Of a DNA stretch of 64,000 bases, positions 55,256 through 62,429 are shown in pieces. The DNA comes from Vibrio hangzhouensis (GTDB taxonomy: Bacteria; Pseudomonadota; Gammaproteobacteria; Enterobacterales; Vibrionaceae). How positions within the stretch are numbered: position 1 is the stretch's first letter; every line of letters begins with the position of its first letter. The notes beneath the pieces are model-generated. The model saw only the letters and a list, made by a program, of their open reading frames with translations. It ran no database searches and had not been told where the DNA came from. The stretch covers positions 1-64,000 of the forward strand of contig NZ_FNVG01000020.1 of the NCBI RefSeq assembly GCF_900107935.1, read 5' to 3'. The translations under genes and the position numbers were made by a program.

Positions 55256-56737
55256 CTAAAAGAAACCTGTCATTTTTGAAGAGTAACTTGTCACCCCTTG
55301 TCGAAGTAAGTTGTTCTTAGGCCTATTCGCTCTGCCTGTAATGCGTTCTTTCGCAAGATCTAGCCATGATTGTGTCTTTAGTGTGCGTGAAAAGGGAGAT
55401 TGCTGATCAATATATTCATATTGAAATGTCACCGTTACTTCTTGAGTTCTCTGACAACCTTGCACTTTCGCATCAATACTTTCGATATGAAACGAAAAGT
55501 CAGAGCACTCAACTTCTAATTTTCCCTCCGATGTTGTCCACAAGCCTGTCTGTTGTCCATTATAAAATGCAACAATCAGCGCTCTTAACGACCATAGGCT
55601 ACTTGCAGGGCCACTGTAATTATCAGTCAGCCTCGCGTCTGCACCATATAACCCTTGAGTAGGTAAGCCATATCTTAAAGCGCCATTACTGATAAATGTT
55701 TTTAAGCAGTTGGAGAAGATTCGCTTGGCCTGCTGCACAGAAACTCCTGACTCTGAATACTGAAGTGCTGACAGCAGTGGTGCTGGCGCTGCCAATCGAT
55801 AACAGACACTACGACCAAAAAATGGGACGCCGTGAGAAGAGAAAAAGAACCGGTAGTTCTCATTAAATTCACGTACCGCTTGTTGGATAAAACAAGAGTC
55901 AAAATCTGGGTCTATTTGATCTATCCAAAACAGTGAATAGTGAAATCCCCACGCATTGTAGTAATCATAGTTTCCCTTTGCGCCATCTCGAAACCAGCCA
56001 TTCCCTACATAAAACTCTTTGAGTCTTTGGTACCTATCAAGTTGTACGTGGTTATCTCCTGTGAGATTTCGCAGCACAATTTGTACTGTTAAAGGAAAAA
56101 GGTGCCAGTTGTTGTCTACGGTTTTGCATTGATTGACTTGTGAGAACCAATCAACAACCTGCTTTTTCTGTCGGGAATCAAAGTGGTTCCAGACCCAATT
56201 TCGACTCAGCCACAATGTAAGTGCTAAATCGGCACTTTCACAGACTCTTTGATCGTAATTTCCTAACGTTCCCCAGTAGCCTGGATGGTTTCGGTCTGTC
56301 CCCGACAATAGCGCCTTTTTGATTATTTCAACCGCATCAAAAGACTTACCTGATAGTCCATACAAAATAGGTTCCGGCTCACCCTGTTGACTCAACCAAG
56401 ATGCAAGCAATGGCAAAAACCTTGAACACCCTTCGAGCGCATCAGTCCGTGCATTTTGTTGACTTGGTCTTCCCGGGTAATAAGCATGAGTATAATCCCA
56501 GGCCGAGTAGTGAACGAAAGCTTCCGTAAAATATCTTAGCAAGATATCGCACTGTTCTTTTAAGTCTTGATCATTTCGAGAGAATACATTTTTAATAAAT
56601 TCATCGTATTGAGAGAGCCGAGGGCGTTTCTTAATCTGGCGAACTAAATGCTCACGAAAGATTTCCGCATGCATTTGAAAAGTAGGATGTTCGTAAGCAA
56701 TGATCGGTCTGGTAGTAGGGGTGATAAACTTGGACAT
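55256..56737 (-). CDS. DUF2264 domain protein, putative glycan enzyme
   Basis: 493 residues, no signal peptide. Alpha-helical sequence rich in Trp/Tyr with 'SAWDYTHAYYPGRPS', 'ALEGCSRFLPLLASWL', 'PGYWGTLGNYDQRVCESADLALTLWLSR', 'DNNWHLFPLTVQIVL' and 'GNGWFRDGAKGNYDYYNAWGFHYSLFW', the DUF2264 pattern. This is an (alpha/alpha)6-barrel-type fold seen in glycoside hydrolases. CAZy has placed some DUF2264 proteins in GH154; I recall this without being able to verify it. In this locus it is a candidate for a uronyl or GalNAc-releasing hydrolase in the cytoplasm. Own transcript after the sulfatase terminator. Confidence 0.75.
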   Translation of the reverse strand: MSKFITPTTRPIIAYEHPTFQMHAEIFREHLVRQIKKRPRLSQYDEFIKNVFSRNDQDLKEQCDILLRYFTEAFVHYSAWDYTHAYYPGRPSQQNARTDALEGCSRFLPLLASWLSQQGEPEPILYGLSGKSFDAVEIIKKALLSGTDRNHPGYWGTLGNYDQRVCESADLALTLWLSRNWVWNHFDSRQKKQVVDWFSQVNQCKTVDNNWHLFPLTVQIVLRNLTGDNHVQLDRYQRLKEFYVGNGWFRDGAKGNYDYYNAWGFHYSLFWIDQIDPDFDSCFIQQAVREFNENYRFFFSSHGVPFFGRSVCYRLAAPAPLLSALQYSESGVSVQQAKRIFSNCLKTFISNGALRYGLPTQGLYGADARLTDNYSGPASSLWSLRALIVAFYNGQQTGLWTTSEGKLEVECSDFSFHIESIDAKVQGCQRTQEVTVTFQYEYIDQQSPFSRTLKTQSWLDLAKERITGRANRPKNNLLRQGVTSYSSKMTGFF

Positions 56738-56760
56738 AATCTACCCTATTATAATAAGGC

Positions 56761-56794
56761 AACAAAAAAACCAGCCTTAAAGCTAAGGCTGGTT
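56761..56794 (-). terminator. Terminator after anSME-sulfatase operon
   Basis: Stem AACCAGCCTT / AAGGCTGGTT with AAAGCT loop, seven T on the minus strand. Closes the anSME-sulfatase transcript before the DUF2264 gene. Confidence 0.9.
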
Positions 56795-56801
56795 AGACTC
56801 T

Positions 56802-58406
56802 TTACTTCGCTGAATCAGTCAGTACTTCATAGCGATCTTGACCCCAATTTACCGGGGCAGGTTTTTCTTTAATCCATTCATAAAAAGCCGCTTTTAGCTC
56901 TGCCACTTTTTCTGGATGCTTGTCAGCAACGTTTATAGACTCTGCTGGATCCGAAGCGTAATGATACAATTCGTACTCCGCTAACCCATCGTCATAGTAG
57001 TGCAGGGACCAGTTTTGATCTTTAATCGCCCACTCTCCTTTTGAAAGCCTTTCTATATGATTACTTGGTACAAATTCCTGCTCTTCGTACGTAATCCACT
57101 TCCAGTAATGACTCCAAAACTGGGCATTTTTTGAATCATAATGGTGTGCTCGTGGTCCTGCCCAGTATAAGTATTTGTGTGGCTGCTGCTCTTCACCTTT
57201 AAGTAGCGGCAAGATATTTTGTCCATTGACATCCAAACTTTCAGGAATATCAATTCCCGCGGCTGACATCGCTGTAGGCAGGATGTCCATCGCCGAGATC
57301 ATCGTATCATTGCTTTGCCCTTTTGGAATAACACCATTCCAGTGAGCGATGAATGGAACATGCACCCCACCGCGATAACGCTGTCCTTTAAATGCTCTGT
57401 CCATGCCATTCATTGGCATTGGCGATTCAAACACAGCCCCATTATCTGATAGGAAGAAGATCAGCGTATTGTCGTATTCACCAAGCTCCTTCAACTTGTC
57501 AATGATCTTTCCAATCCCTTCATCCGCAGCATTCACGTGCGCATAATAATTATCGACTTCCACATTTCCGGTATCGAAGCGATCCATATACTTAGCTGGC
57601 GCGTGCTGCTCCAGTGGTATGTGAGGGACACTTAGCGCCAAGTTCACAAAAAATGGCTTGTCTTTTGCACTCTTCTCAATGAATTGAATCGTCTTATCTG
57701 TTAGGTTCTTGGTAATGTAACCTGATGCAGGAACATTGACACCATTCTCAAAGACCGATGGAGAATCATACAGTGCGACGCCAGAAGCATAGAAACTGTA
57801 AGAGTAATCAAAACCGCGATCCTCTGGCCCAAACCCCTCTGCAGCGACTGAAATCTCGTTATCGTGGTAGTCACGTGTTCGTACTTCTTCTGCGACCTTC
57901 TCTTTACGGACCTTAGCGTTATGCCACTTACCAATATTAGCCGTTTCGTATCCGTTTTGGTTCATGACCTCTGGTAATAAAGTGATATCCAAAGGAATGC
58001 CTAACTTGGCATCATCGTTACTATACGTGCCAAAACTATGTGGATTTCGTCCAGTCATCATTGCTGCACGTGACGGACCGCAAACCGGGGTCGCGACATA
58101 CGCGTTGGTCATACGAATACCGTCGTTTGCTAGCTTTGTGACGTTGGGCATTGAACGTTTTGCGGCATCATATAGCTTGTCAAAATCACCATCGTATCGC
58201 ATCGGTACTGGTCGTTTTTTTAAGGTATCTTTGTCCACTGTGTCCAGCATGAAGTCCATCTGCGCAATACCAAGATCGTCCATAACAATCACCAGCACGT
58301 TTGGTTGCTCTGTGTAATCTTTTGCGACGGATGCCATCGGCACTGTTGCACACGATGCAGCAACAAAACCCGCTACAGCCGTCTTCTTAAATGAGGACAG
58401 TTTCAT
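56802..58406 (-). CDS. Sulfatase, Sec-exported
   Basis: 534 residues. Signal peptide ending 'MASVAKD' (~residue 28). S1 sulfatase with the formylglycine site C-G-P-S-R at Cys109 ('TPVCGPSRAAMMTGRNP'), metal ligands in 'VLVIVMDDLG' and 'FLSDNGAVFES'. Resembles arylsulfatase B-like enzymes. Starts 32 bases after the anSME stop, so maturase and substrate are cotranscribed. Likely acts in the periplasm on GalNAc sulfate groups. Confidence 0.9.
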   Translation of the reverse strand: MKLSSFKKTAVAGFVAASCATVPMASVAKDYTEQPNVLVIVMDDLGIAQMDFMLDTVDKDTLKKRPVPMRYDGDFDKLYDAAKRSMPNVTKLANDGIRMTNAYVATPVCGPSRAAMMTGRNPHSFGTYSNDDAKLGIPLDITLLPEVMNQNGYETANIGKWHNAKVRKEKVAEEVRTRDYHDNEISVAAEGFGPEDRGFDYSYSFYASGVALYDSPSVFENGVNVPASGYITKNLTDKTIQFIEKSAKDKPFFVNLALSVPHIPLEQHAPAKYMDRFDTGNVEVDNYYAHVNAADEGIGKIIDKLKELGEYDNTLIFFLSDNGAVFESPMPMNGMDRAFKGQRYRGGVHVPFIAHWNGVIPKGQSNDTMISAMDILPTAMSAAGIDIPESLDVNGQNILPLLKGEEQQPHKYLYWAGPRAHHYDSKNAQFWSHYWKWITYEEQEFVPSNHIERLSKGEWAIKDQNWSLHYYDDGLAEYELYHYASDPAESINVADKHPEKVAELKAAFYEWIKEKPAPVNWGQDRYEVLTDSAK

Positions 58407-58438
58407 TGTAATCTCCTATTAATATGAATACTGTTGAG

Positions 58439-59677
58439 TTATCGATAGCCTGCCAGTATTGGCATAACATTCGCTGCCGTACCGCCCCTTTGTATCTCTT
58501 GCACCATTAGGTGCATTACTGGCGCAGTATGGTTGAAAATCTGGGCATAAGATTCACATAAGTAGTTCTGTTTATGTTTTTCGCCCTCGATAGGAAGAAT
58601 TCTGTGTTTTGGGCACCCGCCATAACACAAGGCTTGGAAGTCACATTGCTGGCACTTTTGAGTTAGACGCGCATGTTTTGCTGCCCCGAAGCGCTTTTGC
58701 TGTTTGCTGGTGGCGAGTTTTGCGATATCAGTCTGTTCGATATTGCCTAATTTGTTTGCGGGATAGACATAGTGGTCACAAGAATAAAGATCACCATTTG
58801 ATTCTATAACCAAAGCCTGACCACACTCTTTTGATTGCACACATATAGAGGCTGGATATCCCATCCAGGTGGCGAGCAGGCTATCAAACATTCGAACAAA
58901 TATTGTTCCCACGTCATGCTTAACCCATTCATTAAAAACGTCTGTCATGAACTGGCCATAACCATGGGAAGGCACAGAAAATGAAGTAAGTGTTGCATCT
59001 GATCTAGGAGAATAGTGTCCAGTAGTACTCTGCTGGCACGATGCATCGACTTCCACTATTGGGATAAATTGTAGATGCACTGATCCAAGCGCTTTAAGCG
59101 CATGGTAAATCTCTTTTCCTCTGTTCCAATTCTGGTCATTAACAACCGTTAGAGTGTTAAATTCGACCTGGTGCTCTTTCAGTATATCGATCGCTTTCTT
59201 TACTCGCTCAAACGTTGGGCGACCGTTAACTGAAATGCGGTAAGTATCATGGACTTCAGCCAAGCCATCGATAGACACACCAATAAGAAAGTTATTCGTT
59301 GCGAAAAACTCTGCCCACTGTTTATTTATCGCAATGGCATTAGTTTGAAAGCTATTAGTAATGCGCTTACCTTTACCATATAGCTTCTGATACTCGACAA
59401 CTTTTTTATAGAACTCAATACCCGCTAGCGTCGGTTCCCCCCCTTGCCACGCAAAGTCGATGTCCTCACTGTCTTGAGAGGCAATATAGTCTCTTACATA
59501 CTTCCTCAACAGCCGATCTGACATATTGTGGCTAGCACTTTCATCATTGGCACTTGGCGATGACATCATGTCTTCTTTCTCTAGATAAAAGCAGTAGTCA
59601 CACTTCAAATTACAGCGATAACTCGCAGGTTTAGCCATCATGTGAAAACGAGTGTCTCGAGTACTTGCTTTAGTCAT
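58439..59677 (-). CDS. Anaerobic sulfatase-maturating enzyme (radical SAM)
   Basis: 412 residues. Radical SAM cluster Cx3Cx2C at Cys22, Cys26 and Cys29 ('YRCNLKCDYCFY'). SPASM region with Cys at 'CVQSKECGQALVIESNGDLYSCDHYV' and 'CQQCDFQALCYGGCPKHRI' binds two more 4Fe-4S clusters. The 'FAWQGGEPTLAG' and 'VSIDGLAEVHD' motifs identify the anSME subgroup. It converts the active-site Cys of the three sulfatases here to formylglycine in the cytoplasm before export. First gene of its transcript, with AgaR-like boxes upstream. Confidence 0.94.
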   Translation of the reverse strand: MTKASTRDTRFHMMAKPASYRCNLKCDYCFYLEKEDMMSSPSANDESASHNMSDRLLRKYVRDYIASQDSEDIDFAWQGGEPTLAGIEFYKKVVEYQKLYGKGKRITNSFQTNAIAINKQWAEFFATNNFLIGVSIDGLAEVHDTYRISVNGRPTFERVKKAIDILKEHQVEFNTLTVVNDQNWNRGKEIYHALKALGSVHLQFIPIVEVDASCQQSTTGHYSPRSDATLTSFSVPSHGYGQFMTDVFNEWVKHDVGTIFVRMFDSLLATWMGYPASICVQSKECGQALVIESNGDLYSCDHYVYPANKLGNIEQTDIAKLATSKQQKRFGAAKHARLTQKCQQCDFQALCYGGCPKHRILPIEGEKHKQNYLCESYAQIFNHTAPVMHLMVQEIQRGGTAANVMPILAGYR

Positions 59678-59722
59678 TATTCACCCCTGGTTTCTTTTTT
59701 TTGCTTATTTTCCAATATACCA

Positions 59723-59760
59723 AAACGAAAAATCATGAAAACCAACTTTCAAACCGAAAG
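59723..59760. promoter_or_regulatory. AgaR-like boxes upstream of anSME
   Basis: AAAACGAAAAATCATGAAAACC and CCGAAAG units in the divergent region. Similar TTTCGTTTTTACC near 59853 precedes the DUF6250 gene. They resemble the other CGAAA repeats in the locus. Confidence 0.45.
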
Positions 59761-59864
59761 TGACTGGCATCACGGTCAATTCAACTGCCATATAAAACAT
59801 TAGCACTATATACACATAAAATTAACGTACAGAAACAAAACAACATGTTATATTTCGTTTTTAC

Positions 59865-59886
59865 CGCGTTACTATGGTCACATTTC
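59865..59886 (+). promoter_or_regulatory. Possible CRP site upstream of DUF6250 gene
   Basis: Minus-strand reading AAATGTGACCATAGTAACG has a perfect AAATGTGA half and a partial second half. About 85 bases before the DUF6250 gene start. Confidence 0.35.
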
Positions 59887-59969
59887 AAGCATACACAACT
59901 TGCTCAAACACCTTCAATTACTTACGATACGCAACACACCGAAAGTAATCAACCTATTTGAGAAAGATT

Positions 59970-60713
59970 ATGAATATATACAGAAGTATGGCCCTCACTT
60001 CCGCAATCATGGCGGGCACCTTTGTTTCTCACGGAGCAATGGCAATCACTGACCCAGTAGAGTTCATAGAAAACAATGCTCGCCTGGTTTTTCAAGATAA
60101 CTTTGAACAAGGCTTAGCTAACTGGGTCGTTGAGAAAACGGCAGCTAGCCAAGTATCGATTATCGATAACCAACTAGACATCGATGACGGTGCAGGCGTC
60201 ACCATTTGGTATAAGGAAAAAATCGATTCCCCATCAATAATCGAATTCGATGGGACAGTTGTGGTCAATGGGGGCGCTAACGATAGAGGAACCGATCTCA
60301 ACTTCTTTTGGATGGCAAATACGCCGAAGGGCGAAGGTTTTTTTGAGCGCTCTCAGTGGCGAGCAGGGGATATGCGCAAGTATGACGCATTTGAGCTTTA
60401 TTATGTGGGTTATGGAGCCAATGATAACTCCACCACCCGCTTTAGATATTACCCTGGAGACGGTTCACGACCGCTACTACCACAATACGATGTGAACGAC
60501 GTGCAGTTTATGAATACACCAAACGTCATGACCAATATCAAGATCATCAGCCTCGAAAATAAAACATTTGTTTTCGCCAACAACCAAAAGCTATACGAAA
60601 TCGATGATGTTAAACCCTTAACCTCAGGAATGTTTGGTTTCAGAACTTGGAAAAGTCACTTAGCCATTGATCAATTTAAAGTTTACTCAATTCACAACTC
60701 CCACAAAGAATAG
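59970..60713 (+). CDS. Secreted DUF6250 protein
   Basis: 247 residues from ATG 59970 (AGAAAG upstream; ORF opens at a TTG four codons earlier). Signal peptide ending 'GAMA' (~residue 26). Concanavalin-like beta-jelly-roll with 'NDRGTDLNFFWMAN', 'AFELYYVGYGANDNSTTRFRYYPGDG' and 'GMFGFRTWKSHLAI', which recalls the DUF6250 family from memory. These are found near polysaccharide lyases and sulfatases; catalytic or binding role unproven. It lies 8 bases before a sulfatase gene, so the two are coupled. Confidence 0.72.
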   Translation: MNIYRSMALTSAIMAGTFVSHGAMAITDPVEFIENNARLVFQDNFEQGLANWVVEKTAASQVSIIDNQLDIDDGAGVTIWYKEKIDSPSIIEFDGTVVVNGGANDRGTDLNFFWMANTPKGEGFFERSQWRAGDMRKYDAFELYYVGYGANDNSTTRFRYYPGDGSRPLLPQYDVNDVQFMNTPNVMTNIKIISLENKTFVFANNQKLYEIDDVKPLTSGMFGFRTWKSHLAIDQFKVYSIHNSHKE

Positions 60714-60721
60714 GAGCGACT

Positions 60722-62269
60722 ATGTCCCTTTCTCGACGTAAATTTATAAAGGGCGTTGCCGGTGCTGCGGTAACAACCGGTGTTGCTACCACCTTCTCTG
60801 CCAACGCTAGTTCAGCAACACCAGAAACCCTTGCTAATCAACTCAAAGGCCAAACCGTCAATGGTAAGCCAGTCAACATTCTAATCATTACTGCCGACCA
60901 GTTGGCAAAAAAAGGGGTCGGCGCTTACGGCAATACCGTCACCAAAACACCAGCGATTGATAGCATCATAAGAAATGGGACACGATTTAACTCAGCTTAT
61001 ACCGCCTATCCTCTGTGCGGCCCGTCACGAGCCTCATTTTGGACTGGCCGCCTCCCCCACCAAAATGGTGTTCACGGAAACAATAGTCCTGATATACCTA
61101 GCACTATGCCAACTCTTGGCAAGCTCTTCTCAGAGCAAGGCTATGAGTGTGTGCATTTCGGGAAACAGCACGATTTTGGGTCACTAAGCGGCTTTGAATG
61201 TGCGGATCAGATTGAAATAGAGCTAGACGCTCCAGAAGCCTTCCCGGTTGATTATGATTCGAAAGAAGACGTCTATGCAGAGAAAAAAAGCATAGAGTTT
61301 TTGAACAAAAAACACGACAAACCGTTTTTGATGGCCGTTGACTTCAATAACCCACACAACATATGCGGCTGGGTTGGCGAATTTGCAGGTCCTCATGGCG
61401 ATATTCCGGGAATCGGTCCCTTGCCGGCCTTGCCTGAAAACTTCCACAACGATGATGATATTACCAACCGTCCATTATCTGTTCAGTATATGTGCTGTCG
61501 TCACCACAGAATGCATCAAGCAGCACATTGGAGTGACTTAAACTATCAGCAATATCTTGCAGCTTATTATCACTACACCAAAATGGGCGATGATTGTGTA
61601 CGCAATGTTCTAAATGCCCTAGCGAACTCCGATGCCGCTGATAATACGCTGGTGGTTTTTTTCAGTGACCATGGTGATGCAATGGCGAGCCACAAAAATG
61701 TCACCAAGTTTAGCTTCTTTTACGAAGAAACAACCAATGTTCCTTTTGTAATGGCAGGGCCGGGCATCCCCAAGAATGTCGAAAATGATGCTTTACTATC
61801 CTTATGTGACTTAGTGCCCACCCTTTGTGATTACGCCGGAATTGAAATACCTGTCGGTTTATATGGCCGTAGCGTGATGCCATTGGTTCGTGGGGAGTCA
61901 GTCGAAGACTGGCGTGATAACGTTGTCTCTCAATGGTACACGAGCAGAGAAACCATCATAGAGCCAGCACGAATGCTGCGCACTAAGACTCACAAATACA
62001 CGGTATACCAGGAAAACAAAGATGAAGAACTTTACGATCTCATTAACGATCCTGGAGAAAAGCGCAATCTTGCTAACGACGAAGCATACACAGCACTGCT
62101 AGCAGAATATCGCCAGAAGTTTGCTGATTATACCCGTGAAACGGTTGATCCATTTAAGGCTCTCGCCATCAACGTCGACCCAAAATGGGCTAAGCATAAG
62201 CCTGGTTATCACAATCATATTGGAGACTGTGCCATTGATGAATATCTACGTTCAGTAGGAAAACTGTAA
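60722..62269 (+). CDS. Sulfatase, Tat-exported
   Basis: 515 residues. Twin-arginine signal 'SLSRRKFIKGVAGAA' with a cleavage region near 'FSANASSA'; no lipobox. S1 sulfatase with C-G-P-S-R at Cys99 ('YPLCGPSRASFWTGRLP') and 'FFSDHGDAMASH' near residue 315. It is not closely similar to the other Tat sulfatase. Cotranscribed with the DUF6250 gene. Likely a GAG sulfatase with a different position specificity. Confidence 0.9.
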   Translation: MSLSRRKFIKGVAGAAVTTGVATTFSANASSATPETLANQLKGQTVNGKPVNILIITADQLAKKGVGAYGNTVTKTPAIDSIIRNGTRFNSAYTAYPLCGPSRASFWTGRLPHQNGVHGNNSPDIPSTMPTLGKLFSEQGYECVHFGKQHDFGSLSGFECADQIEIELDAPEAFPVDYDSKEDVYAEKKSIEFLNKKHDKPFLMAVDFNNPHNICGWVGEFAGPHGDIPGIGPLPALPENFHNDDDITNRPLSVQYMCCRHHRMHQAAHWSDLNYQQYLAAYYHYTKMGDDCVRNVLNALANSDAADNTLVVFFSDHGDAMASHKNVTKFSFFYEETTNVPFVMAGPGIPKNVENDALLSLCDLVPTLCDYAGIEIPVGLYGRSVMPLVRGESVEDWRDNVVSQWYTSRETIIEPARMLRTKTHKYTVYQENKDEELYDLINDPGEKRNLANDEAYTALLAEYRQKFADYTRETVDPFKALAINVDPKWAKHKPGYHNHIGDCAIDEYLRSVGKL

Positions 62270-62380
62270 CGCTTAAGCAAGTAAAAAATGGAAGCTAAAT
62301 ACGTTTACTTCCATTCCCCCCAAATGCACCGATAGATAAAACACTGCCCCTTGATATAGCTTTTTGGTTATATCTACCCC

Positions 62381-62413
62381 AAAAAAAAGCGGCTTCAAAT
62401 GAAGCCGCTTTTC
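62381..62413. terminator. Bidirectional terminator between sulfatase and third PL8 gene
   Basis: Stem AAGCGGCTTC / GAAGCCGCTT with AAAT loop, A-rich on one side and T-rich on the other, between convergent genes. Confidence 0.88.
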
Positions 62414-62429
62414 TTATCACTGTTTTCAA

